10,274 nucleotides of DNA from Bacteroidales bacterium (GTDB lineage Bacteria; Bacteroidota; Bacteroidia; Bacteroidales; UBA932), in contig JAHDRO010000272.1 of NCBI GenBank assembly GCA_018433265.1, positions 1 through 10,274 of the forward strand, written 5' to 3'. The notes beneath the pieces were generated by a model, which saw nothing but the letters and a program-made list of their open reading frames with translations, did no database searches and was not told the DNA's origin. Of this stretch, positions 1-6,789 are shown in pieces. The position numbers and the translations under genes are program-made. Each line of letters opens with the position of its first letter. Positions within the stretch are counted from its first letter, which is position 1.

Positions 1-411
1 GATGTATCAATAAGGGCTCAGATAATTAATTTACTCAACAAATTAAAAGAGGAAAAAGACTTGACGTATTTGTTTATTGCTCATGATCTGAGTGTGGTAA
101 AGTTTATATCTGATAGAATTGCAGTTATACACAAAGGGCATATTGTAGAATTGGCTGATAGTGATGAATTGTTTGAAAACCCACTTCATCCATACACAAA
201 ATCACTTTTGTCTGCTGTCCCAATACCAGATCCAGACCTAGAAAAAAACAAAAAAATATTGATTTACGATCCTAAGATACACGATTATTCTGTCGACAAA
301 CCTAAATGGGTTGAAATTAAAAAGGGTCATTTCATTTGGGCAAATGATAAAGAGATAGAAGACTATCAAAAAGAATTGGATAGAAATCATTATGATAAGG
401 AGACAAATTAA
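1..411 (+). CDS. oppF: Oligopeptide ABC transporter ATP-binding protein, C-terminal part (OppF/AmiF type)
   Basis: This is the 3' end of a gene that enters from the left; frame 1 is open from base 1, giving 136 residues. It opens with the D-loop region (DVSIRAQ) that follows Walker B in Opp/Dpp ATPases and has the H-loop histidine in IAHDLSVV. The oligopeptide-type C-terminal signature [19 protein letters not shown] is clear. The tail ([18 protein letters not shown]) resembles the AmiF/OppF tail of Gram-positive bacteria, not the Cys-containing tail of DppF/DppD. The product would sit on the cytoplasmic face of the membrane and power peptide import with partner subunits lying upstream, outside the window. 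Its stop codon overlaps the start of the cyanophycinase-like gene (TAATG), so the two are probably co-translated, which suggests that the imported peptides feed that enzyme's pathway. Walker A and Walker B lie outside the window. The TTG at 61 is only an internal codon. Confidence 0.9.
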   Translation, partial: DVSIRAQIINLLNKLKEEKDLTYLFIAHDLSVVKFISDRIAVIHKGHIVELADSDELFENPLHPYTKSLLSAVPIPDPDLEKNKKILIYDPKIHDYSVDKPKWVEIKKGHFIWANDKEIEDYQKELDRNHYDKETN

Positions 412-1268
412 TGAAAGGTAAACTAGTCATTGCAGGAGGAAACTTAGAAGAAAGCGAATATAAAATCCATAAATACTTTGTAGAAAATTCTTATGTATCA
501 GGTAAAAAAATAGCTATAGTTCCAACTGCATCCGGAAATGAACCAATTGAAACTATAGAGCATGTGAAATCTATTTGGATAGAATTGGGAGTAGACGAGG
601 CTGATATAATAACAGTTCCTATTTATGGCGACGAAGGCGGCCTTTGGCGAGATCCACCTCTTGGGGATGATGACGAGATTGTAGATGCTTTTATTGACAT
701 AAACGGATTCTGGTTTACAGGTGGTGACCAATACTATACTCATAAAGCTTTTATTAGAAAAAATGGAGATGACACAAAAGCTCTTTTGAAAATGAAAGAG
801 ATTTACGAGTCAGGAGGCGTAATTGGTGGCACTAGCGCTGGAGCTGCAATCATGAGCGAAATAATGATAGGTTCAGGCGACAATGCTGATGTATTAAAAG
901 GCAGAATAAAATATGGCTATGATGATTACGATGAAGAAAATGACGACTATATGAGAATTGTAAAAGGTTTAGGATTTTTTGAATTGGGAGTAGTAGACCA
1001 ACATTTTGATAAGAGGGCTAGAATTCTAAGGCTTGCTAGAGCAGTTTTGGAACCGTCGAATAAGACTTTTCTTGGTTTTGGAGTATCAGAAGACACTGCC
1101 CTTATATATGACAAAAATAATGGAACACTTGAGGTATTGGGATCTGGAGCAGTTTTTATGCTTGATTTAAGTCAAGCAAATAACTGTAAAACGGATGGGC
1201 AATTCTCTTTTGAAAAGATGAATGTTAGCATAGCAAGAGATGGGGAGCGACTAAAGTTATCGCTATAA
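411..1268 (+). CDS. cphB: Cyanophycinase-like S51 family serine peptidase
   Basis: The product has 285 residues, close to the usual length of bacterial cyanophycinases. Motifs in order are the N-terminal LVIAGGN strand, FTGGDQ (102-107), the nucleophile elbow GGTSAGAA with Ser142, VDQHF (195-199) with the likely catalytic His198 followed by an R-rich helix (KRARILRLAR), and GVSEDTA (224-230). This set is characteristic of the cyanophycinase branch of peptidase family S51. Cyanophycinase cuts the Asp-Arg storage polymer cyanophycin into beta-Asp-Arg dipeptides. There is no signal peptide, so it acts in the cytoplasm. The start is well supported by AAGGAG at 397-402, 8 nt upstream. The ATG overlaps the stop of the Opp ATPase gene, placing it at the end of an opp operon. 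An iadA gene lies about 3.4 kb downstream, which could complete the pathway to Asp and Arg. The family and fold are well supported; the exact substrate (cyanophycin or another isoaspartyl peptide) is inferred. Confidence 0.87.
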   Translation: MKGKLVIAGGNLEESEYKIHKYFVENSYVSGKKIAIVPTASGNEPIETIEHVKSIWIELGVDEADIITVPIYGDEGGLWRDPPLGDDDEIVDAFIDINGFWFTGGDQYYTHKAFIRKNGDDTKALLKMKEIYESGGVIGGTSAGAAIMSEIMIGSGDNADVLKGRIKYGYDDYDEENDDYMRIVKGLGFFELGVVDQHFDKRARILRLARAVLEPSNKTFLGFGVSEDTALIYDKNNGTLEVLGSGAVFMLDLSQANNCKTDGQFSFEKMNVSIARDGERLKLSL

Positions 1269-1271
1269 TTA

Positions 1272-1637
1272 TTAGATAAAACTTGAAATAATTATTAGAA
1301 TAACCCCCACAGTGATATTACTAAATATAGATTCACCTGTATTTTTCTCTGAATTGGAATCGACTACATCGTCTTCGTACATATTTAAAACACCCTTGTT
1401 TTTAGGCTTTTTAAATATTGATTTTATAAAGGACGAATTTGGGAACAATTTAGATATATTTAGACCATCTTTAGACAAGTAATTAATCCAGCCTATAAGT
1501 AGGAAAATGCTTCCCAAAAAAGCAATCAAAATATTAAACCTGCTTATTTGAGAGAATAATACATTATCTAAGACATATACTAAAGCTATTGATATAACTA
1601 ATTTGAGTATCAGCTGTTTAAGAAACTTAAATCGCAT
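1272..1637 (-). CDS. Small uncharacterised membrane protein
   Basis: The product has 121 residues and no family I can name with confidence. Three hydrophobic segments are visible at about residues 9-25, 33-53 and 104-121. They are separated by a basic, then acidic, loop (KKPKNKG followed by MYEDDVVDSNSE). The last membrane segment runs to the final residue. I chose the ATG at 1637 over longer in-frame starts because GGAGATG (1643-1649, minus strand) lies 5 nt upstream and the extra N-terminal codons of the longer form would overlap the promoter. The gene converges on the cyanophycinase-like gene with only 3 nt between the two stop codons and diverges from the sigma-54 regulator. It is transcribed alone. 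Nothing in the sequence ties it functionally to its neighbours. Confidence 0.7.
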   Translation of the reverse strand: MRFKFLKQLILKLVISIALVYVLDNVLFSQISRFNILIAFLGSIFLLIGWINYLSKDGLNISKLFPNSSFIKSIFKKPKNKGVLNMYEDDVVDSNSEKNTGESIFSNITVGVILIIISSFI

Positions 1638-1642
1638 AATTT

Positions 1643-1649
1643 CATCTCC
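1643..1649 (-). promoter_or_regulatory. Shine-Dalgarno site that sets the start of the small membrane protein
   Basis: GGAGATG on the minus strand lies 5 nt from the ATG at 1637. No comparable site precedes the longer in-frame start at 1694, which lies within the promoter. Confidence 0.65.
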
Positions 1650-1665
1650 AATGATATAATTATAA

Positions 1666-1694
1666 ATTATAGCATAAGCTAAAGCATTAAACAA
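1666..1694 (-). promoter_or_regulatory. Sigma-A-type promoter with extended -10 for the small membrane protein
   Basis: On the minus strand, TTGTTT (1689-1694) and TATAAT (1666-1671) are separated by 17 nt. The -10 is preceded by TGC, giving a perfect TGnTATAAT extended -10. It lies about 30 nt upstream of the chosen ATG. It occupies the short divergent region shared with the sigma-54 regulator, so the two genes may influence each other. I found no equally good plus-strand promoter for the regulator in this region. Confidence 0.6.
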
Positions 1695-1716
1695 TTATGA
1701 ATGAACGGGTGATATT

Positions 1717-3756
1717 ATGCAAAAGAGTATTGTCTTAATTGCAGGATCTACGAACACAAAGAATCATCTTTATAGCCAGCTTATAGAGTTTATTCCTGAA
1801 TATATAAGCATAAAAAGCTATGCGAGTGAAGAAAATATCCCAGATGAAATAACTGCGGATTTGATAATATATTCAAGTGAAAATCTGGTGAATGAACTAA
1901 AAGAAAGAGGAATAAATTTAAATTGCAACGATTATATAATAAGTGAAAGAAGCATAAATTTTGATTATATTGAACTGGTTGCGAATATTCCTCCAAAAAC
2001 TGAAGTTTTACTGGTTAACGATGAAAAAGAAACTGCGCAAAGTTCAATTGACGATCTTATGGAATTAGGGCTAAACCATATAAAATACTATCCATATTAT
2101 CCAGGCATTGAAAGATATAAAAAATTAAAAATTGCCATAACACCAGGAGAATCTGACAAAGTGCCTGACTGCGTAGAAAAAGTAATAGATTTAGGCCCTA
2201 GGATTATGGACATCAATACGCTTTACAATATTATGGATAAACTAAATTTCGACAATAAAGACACGAGATTTTTCACAAAGAGATATATGCAAAAGATCAT
2301 AAATGTATCAAAGAATATTTCTTTAGTAAATAACAACATCAACACCTTAAACACCTATTTAAATAACATTGTAAATAGTCTTGTAAATGGAATACTGGTG
2401 ATTGATGAAAATGGGTACATCAAATACGCCAATGAACAGATGACGAAATTACTTTCTCCTGACAAAAGAAATATCGAAAATAGAAATTTAAAAAACTTAG
2501 TAGATAAAGAAGTTTTAAAGTACTTTATGAGTGCCGATTTTTATGAAAATAAAGACATAGAAATAGCAGGGCTGATGATAAAGACTTCTAAGTTTAAGAT
2601 ACCAAACAGCGACAATATTGTCATTACAACTACTAAAGAAAAGAAAGAAAATATTAAAAGCAAATTCAGCCAAGATTTGCTTTTAAAAGGGCATTTTGCG
2701 AAATACGATTTTGACGACATAATTGGGAAAAGCCCTCAAATAAATGAAGTTAAATTGACCGCATTGAAACTTTCAAAATCAGAATTAACAGTGCTGATAG
2801 AAGGAGAAAGCGGCACAGGGAAAGAACTGTTTGCATCAGCAATCCACAATACATCAAATAGAAAAGATGGGCCATTTTTAGCGGTGAATTTTAGCGCGCT
2901 TCCGGATGAACTGATAGAATCCGAGCTATTTGGCTACGAAGAAGGCGCTTTCACTGGGGCAAAAAAAGGTGGTAAAATTGGCCTATTTGAATTAGCAGAT
3001 GGAGGAACAATTTTTTTAGATGAGATAGGAGACATTTCACTAAAAGTACAGACAAAGTTATTGAGAGTATTGCAAGAGAAAGAAATAATGCCAGTTGGAG
3101 GAACGACGATAAAGTCAGTTGATGTTAGAGTAATTGCAGCTACAAACAAAAATTTGAGAAAAATGGTAAAAGAAAAACAATTTAGATCTGATCTTTATTA
3201 CAGATTAAAAATTGGCTATATAAATTTGCCGCCTCTTAGAGAAAGAGTATCAGATATAAAAGATTTAGTTGAATATTTTATGTCAAAAGAGACATCAAAA
3301 AAAATCAAAATTTCTGAAGAAGTAATTGATGAATTTGAAAATTATAAATGGTTAGGAAATGTAAGAGAACTCGAATCAACAATTAAGTATATGCTAGCTG
3401 TAAGGACTAGCGATACATTGACACTTGAGGATTTGCCAGATAAGAAATTTTTCGAGGAAGAGATAGAAGAAATTGAGTATGAATCAGAAAATGAATTTAA
3501 AATACTCAATGGAGAACTGTTAAGCATATTAAATATTATTAAAAGATTAGAAGACAACAATCTAAATGCGAGCAGAGAGAAAATAACAAAAGCTTTAAAC
3601 GAAATTGGGTTAAGTGTAACAGAAAATAAAATACGAACAAAACTTAATTACTTAGAAGAATACGGGTACATCACTAAAAATAGAGGCAAGAAAGGCACTG
3701 TATTAACTAGAAAAGGATTGGCGTATTTAAACAGTATGATTATCGAGGGGGAATAA
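1717..3756 (+). CDS. Sigma-54-dependent transcriptional activator with PAS domain and atypical winged-helix C-terminus
   Basis: The product has 679 residues. An N-terminal region (about 1-180) of alternating strands and helices, containing ITPGESDKVPDCV and IDLGPRIMD, is probably a sensor and is not a phospho-receiver I recognise. A PAS-like domain follows at about 215-305. The AAA+ sigma-54 activation domain spans about 331-510: Walker A GESGTGKE (363-370), the sigma-54-contacting GAFTGA loop (410-415), Walker B TIFLDE (431-436) and an arginine-finger region FRSDLYYRL (489-497). The usual Fis-type helix-turn-helix is missing. Instead, residues about 600-673 look like a winged helix (helices, then YGYITKNRGKKGTVLTRKGL), similar in pattern to the RNase R/NrpR N-terminal winged domain. 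The start has a modest site (GGGTGAT) 3 nt upstream. One nucleotide separates its stop from the deacylase ATG, so it is probably the first gene of an operon with the deacylase and iadA and likely regulates their pathway. The inducing ligand is unknown. Confidence 0.92.
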   Translation: MQKSIVLIAGSTNTKNHLYSQLIEFIPEYISIKSYASEENIPDEITADLIIYSSENLVNELKERGINLNCNDYIISERSINFDYIELVANIPPKTEVLLVNDEKETAQSSIDDLMELGLNHIKYYPYYPGIERYKKLKIAITPGESDKVPDCVEKVIDLGPRIMDINTLYNIMDKLNFDNKDTRFFTKRYMQKIINVSKNISLVNNNINTLNTYLNNIVNSLVNGILVIDENGYIKYANEQMTKLLSPDKRNIENRNLKNLVDKEVLKYFMSADFYENKDIEIAGLMIKTSKFKIPNSDNIVITTTKEKKENIKSKFSQDLLLKGHFAKYDFDDIIGKSPQINEVKLTALKLSKSELTVLIEGESGTGKELFASAIHNTSNRKDGPFLAVNFSALPDELIESELFGYEEGAFTGAKKGGKIGLFELADGGTIFLDEIGDISLKVQTKLLRVLQEKEIMPVGGTTIKSVDVRVIAATNKNLRKMVKEKQFRSDLYYRLKIGYINLPPLRERVSDIKDLVEYFMSKETSKKIKISEEVIDEFENYKWLGNVRELESTIKYMLAVRTSDTLTLEDLPDKKFFEEEIEEIEYESENEFKILNGELLSILNIIKRLEDNNLNASREKITKALNEIGLSVTENKIRTKLNYLEEYGYITKNRGKKGTVLTRKGLAYLNSMIIEGE

Positions 3757-3757
3757 T

Positions 3758-4678
3758 ATGAATATGAGAAAACTAGTTGTGGAAGACAACCCTTCATTTG
3801 AGCAAGAAGTATATGAATTTGGAGAAAATCATCCTAAACTCATGATAACTGCAGGCATACATGGAGATGAAGTTGCAGGGATATCTATTGCATATGACAT
3901 GATTGAATTTTTAAACAATACAAAGCTCAAAAATGGAAGCATTAAGATCATGCCTAAGTGTAACCCTGTTGCAACACGTGTATTTAATAGAACTTCTTTT
4001 TATGATGAAGTAGATATGAACAGAATATTTCCTGGAAATGAAACAGATGGGCCAACTCATAAAGCAGCCAAAAATGTTTGGGATGAAGCTTGCGATATGG
4101 ATATAATCATTGACCTACATTGTGCAAACCAATACTCAATACCATATATTCTGTCAATATACGATAAATTTCCAGAAGTTTTATCTGTTATCAACCATTT
4201 GCCACTAGAAAATTTAGTACAGTCTTCTGGCCTTAGAGGCCAGTTCTTTGTTGAAAGCAATTATCAAAGAAATCAAAATGCATTTATAATAGAGCTTCCA
4301 AGTGGATCATCAAAAGGTGCAATTAAAACACATTTAGCAAACAATTGTTTTGATGCTTTAAAAAATTTACTTATAGCCCTTGATTTTATCGATGGGAAAA
4401 CAGTTGACAATCCACCCACATATTATGGGGAAATATTGGATATAAAATCTCCTGTTTCTGGATTGTTTAAACCGACAAAATCATCAGGAGATGTAGTAAA
4501 CAAGGGAGATATCATAGGCAAAATTGGCAATACTGTGATAAAAGCTGACAATGATTCAAAGATACATACGATAATGCCTGATTCTTATGTGTATAAAGGA
4601 GATTTGATATATTCATATATAATAAAAAAAGAAATTCAAGCTTTGGATTTGGGAGGGAAAAATGATAAAACTAATTAG
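3758..4678 (+). CDS. AstE/AspA-type zinc-dependent deacylase (M14-like)
   Basis: The product has 306 residues. The zinc site is visible as GIHGDEVAG (His35, Glu38) and DLHCAN (His121). The substrate-arginine segment NPVATRVFNRTS and DMNRIFPG (86-93) is typical of the succinylglutamate desuccinylase/aspartoacylase family. The likely general base is Glu179 in IIELPSG. Residues about 223-288 form a C-terminal barrel-like domain (SPVSGLFKP...GDVVNKGDIIGKIG), as in AstE-like deacylases. Members hydrolyse N-acyl amino acids or related amides. No signal peptide is seen, so it is cytoplasmic. GAGGGGG (3745-3751) lies 6 nt before the ATG; a second in-frame ATG two codons on is less well placed. Its 3' end overlaps iadA by 17 nt. 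The context suggests action on an aspartyl or acylated amino-acid compound in the same route, but the substrate cannot be read from the sequence. Confidence 0.87.
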   Translation: MNMRKLVVEDNPSFEQEVYEFGENHPKLMITAGIHGDEVAGISIAYDMIEFLNNTKLKNGSIKIMPKCNPVATRVFNRTSFYDEVDMNRIFPGNETDGPTHKAAKNVWDEACDMDIIIDLHCANQYSIPYILSIYDKFPEVLSVINHLPLENLVQSSGLRGQFFVESNYQRNQNAFIIELPSGSSKGAIKTHLANNCFDALKNLLIALDFIDGKTVDNPPTYYGEILDIKSPVSGLFKPTKSSGDVVNKGDIIGKIGNTVIKADNDSKIHTIMPDSYVYKGDLIYSYIIKKEIQALDLGGKNDKTN

Positions 4679-5828
4679 GAATGGGATTGTATATGCTCCA
4701 TCATATATAGGGAAGAAGGACATACTAATTGCCGACGACAAGATAATTGACTTAAGGGATAACATATCTTTGGAAGGGCTTGAATACGAGTTAATTGATG
4801 CAAAAGGTAACATTGTTACACCAGGATTAATCGATAGTCATGTTCATGTTTGTGGTGGTGGTGGTGAAGGAGGATACAGGACACGAACTCCAGAAATAAC
4901 TCTTACAGATATAACTACAGCGGGAGTTACCACAGTTGTTGGAGTTCTTGGCACAGATGGCACATCAAGGACAATGTCGAATTTATTAGCTAAAATTTAT
5001 GCACTTAATGAAGAAGGAATAACAGCCTATGCATACACTGGATCGTATCAAGTGCCAGTGAGAACTGTTACAGGTAGCATTACAGATGATTTGATATTGA
5101 TTGAAAGAATAATTGGAACTGGTGAAATAGCTATATCAGACCATAGATCTTCTTGCCCGAGTGTTGATGAACTTATTAGACTAGCGTCAGATTCGAGAAT
5201 TGGAGGAATGCTATCTGGTAAAGCCGGAGTGATAAATTTACACTTAGGTGATAGCAAGAATCCTTTAAAGATAATTTATGATTTATTGGAGAGATCTAAC
5301 ATTCCAATAACTCAATTTTTACCAACTCATATGAGTAGAAATGAATGGATTATGGAAGATGCAATTGAGTATGCAAGACACGGTGGATATGTCGACTTTA
5401 CAACAAGCACGACTAAAAAGTTCATAGAAGATGGAGAAATATCATCCAGCAAAGCGGTAAGAAAAATGATTGACCAAGGAATTGATATATCACAAATAAC
5501 AATTTCTTCTGATAGCCAAGGAAGTTTACCTTCATTTGATAAAGAAGGCAACCTAACGGAGCTAAAGATAGGAAAGTCATCTTCTGTTTTAGAATGCATA
5601 AAGAACATGTATTTTGATGAGCAAATAGATCTCGAAAGTTGCTTAAAAGTTGCCACAGAGAACCCTGCACAAATATTAAAGTTAAAGAATAAAGGTCAAA
5701 TTAAGAAAGGCTATGATGCGGATATCTTGATATTGAATAAGGAATCTTTAGACATAGATACAGTCATTGCTAGAGGAAATACAATGATAAAACAAAGAGA
5801 AATTAAAATTAAAGGAACTTTCGAATAA
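4662..5828 (+). CDS. iadA: Isoaspartyl dipeptidase (beta-aspartyl peptidase), Glu-ligand variant
   Basis: The product has 388 residues, close to the 390 of E. coli IadA, and aligns along its length. It hydrolyses beta-aspartyl dipeptides in the cytoplasm. Visible metal and substrate residues are His60 and His62 (SHVHV), Glu69 in GGGGEGG, Tyr129 (TGSYQVPVRTVTGS), Arg162 (ISDHRS), His194 (LHLGDS), His223 and Arg226 (PTHMSR), and Asp284 (SSDSQGS). They correspond to E. coli His68, His70, Glu77, Tyr137, Arg169, His201, His230, Arg233 and Asp285. The exception is the bridging carbamylated Lys162: here the segment is IIGTGEIAISD, with Glu155 in its place and one extra residue. GGGAGGG lies just before the ATG, and translation is probably coupled to the overlapping deacylase gene. 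With a cyanophycinase-like gene nearby, beta-Asp-Arg is a natural substrate candidate. A strong terminator follows directly. Confidence 0.94.
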   Translation: MIKLIRNGIVYAPSYIGKKDILIADDKIIDLRDNISLEGLEYELIDAKGNIVTPGLIDSHVHVCGGGGEGGYRTRTPEITLTDITTAGVTTVVGVLGTDGTSRTMSNLLAKIYALNEEGITAYAYTGSYQVPVRTVTGSITDDLILIERIIGTGEIAISDHRSSCPSVDELIRLASDSRIGGMLSGKAGVINLHLGDSKNPLKIIYDLLERSNIPITQFLPTHMSRNEWIMEDAIEYARHGGYVDFTTSTTKKFIEDGEISSSKAVRKMIDQGIDISQITISSDSQGSLPSFDKEGNLTELKIGKSSSVLECIKNMYFDEQIDLESCLKVATENPAQILKLKNKGQIKKGYDADILILNKESLDIDTVIARGNTMIKQREIKIKGTFE

Positions 5829-5857
5829 ATACTATGGACATCCATGGTATTTATTTT
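5826..5857 (+). terminator. Intrinsic terminator after iadA
   Basis: A 12-bp stem (5826-5837 with 5842-5853, one G-T wobble) closes a 4-nt loop ACAT and is followed by TTTT at 5854-5857. The left arm contains the iadA stop codon. It ends the regulator-deacylase-iadA unit and separates it from the DegV gene. Confidence 0.8.
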
Positions 5858-5921
5858 ATTACAATATTTAATTAAGATAAGTTTGGTATTTATTTTGTAA
5901 AATATGGGTATTATAGTTCAT

Positions 5922-5927
5922 AGGGGG
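5922..5927 (+). promoter_or_regulatory. Shine-Dalgarno site that sets the DegV start
   Basis: AGGGGG lies 9 nt before the ATG at 5937. It would fall inside the coding region if the in-frame ATG at 5904 were used, and that ATG has no comparable site. Confidence 0.7.
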
Positions 5928-5936
5928 CAGATAGAT

Positions 5937-6788
5937 ATGTCGGTAAAAGTCGTTATAGATAGCATTTGTTCACCTTCTATGGATTTAGTAGAAATGTATG
6001 ATATACCAATAGTACCTATAAATATCAATGTTGGTGACAAAATATTTGAAGATGTAATTGGTGTCGAAGCTAAAGACTTATATGAAAAGCTAGAAAAAGA
6101 TGAAGAAAAGATAACTACTTCTGCACCTTCTTATGAGAGATTTGTTATAGAATTTAGAAAATCGCTTGACACACATGACTATTGTTTGTGTATGACGGTT
6201 GCATCTACAGTTAGCAATACTTATGCCTTAGCTTTGAAAGCAAGAGATGAGTTCGATGAAAATGAGAGAAATCGCATATTCGTATTCGACACTAACACTG
6301 CTGGCCCAGCATCGAGCCTATTAGTCATAAAAGCCGTAGAAATGGCAAAAGAAGGTAAAGACATAAGTGAAATTCTCACTGTTTTAAATGAATTGAAGCC
6401 GAATGCGAAATTCGCATTAATCCTATCCACTTTAAAATATGTCCAAAGGAGTGGCAGAATAGGGAAAGTAGCTTCTATAGCAGGAGATTTATTCAATATA
6501 AAACCTCTTGTGTATTTAAACAATGGCGAAATTAAATTCTTTGGAAGAGCAAGGGGGATGAATCAAGGCTATAAAATGATGATTGACGAATTAAAAAAGG
6601 ACGTTTTAGGAAAAGACATGATTAGAGTAGCTATTTCGCATTCAAACGCAGAGGAAGATGCATTAACACTTAAAAGCATGGTTGAAGAAATAATTCCAGA
6701 TTTAAGTGTTGACATATCTCCTCTTACGCTTGCTATTGGACTACATGTAGGGCCAGGCGTGGTCTCCATGGGATATATATATAAATAA
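5937..6788 (+). CDS. DegV family (FakB-like) fatty-acid-binding protein
   Basis: The product has 283 residues, the usual DegV length. Family marks are the N-terminal VVIDSICSPS, TTSAPSYERF (60-69), ASTVSNTYALA (89-99, equivalent to the usual SSxLSGTYxxA), KYVQRSGRIG (167-176) and the C-terminal IGLHVGPGVVSMGY (267-280). In FakB proteins the corresponding Thr, Ser, Arg and His line the pocket that holds the fatty acid carboxylate for phosphorylation by the partner kinase FakA. Here Thr61, Ser93 and His270 are present, but the usual Gly after the Ser is Asn94. I use the ATG at 5937, not 5904, on the strength of its Shine-Dalgarno site. The gene is flanked upstream by the iadA terminator and converges with a broken FakA-like gene, the stop codons being 1 nt apart. 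No strong promoter is evident in 5858-5921. The FakB role is inferred; DegV proteins often occur in several copies per genome. Confidence 0.9.
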   Translation: MSVKVVIDSICSPSMDLVEMYDIPIVPININVGDKIFEDVIGVEAKDLYEKLEKDEEKITTSAPSYERFVIEFRKSLDTHDYCLCMTVASTVSNTYALALKARDEFDENERNRIFVFDTNTAGPASSLLVIKAVEMAKEGKDISEILTVLNELKPNAKFALILSTLKYVQRSGRIGKVASIAGDLFNIKPLVYLNNGEIKFFGRARGMNQGYKMMIDELKKDVLGKDMIRVAISHSNAEEDALTLKSMVEEIIPDLSVDISPLTLAIGLHVGPGVVSMGYIYK

Positions 6789-6789
6789 A

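Noticed and set aside
1638..1694. Longer N-terminus of the small membrane protein starting at 1694
   Set aside because: The extra codons cover the predicted -10/-35 promoter and Shine-Dalgarno site and have no ribosome site of their own.
5846..5896. Direct repeat GGTATTTATTTT at 5846-5857 and 5885-5896
   Set aside because: Only 12 bp, low complexity; the first copy is part of the terminator arm and tail. No further copies or inverted symmetry to suggest an operator.
5883..5899. TTGGTATTTATTTTGTA upstream of the DegV gene, resembling a sigma-54 promoter
   Set aside because: Position is suitable, but both key C positions are T (GGTA, GT instead of GC), and the AT-rich context makes such a match easy.
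5904..5936. Longer DegV start at 5904
   Set aside because: No ribosome site in front, and the added residues (MGIIVHRGQID) are not part of the family N-terminus; the site at 5922-5927 supports 5937.
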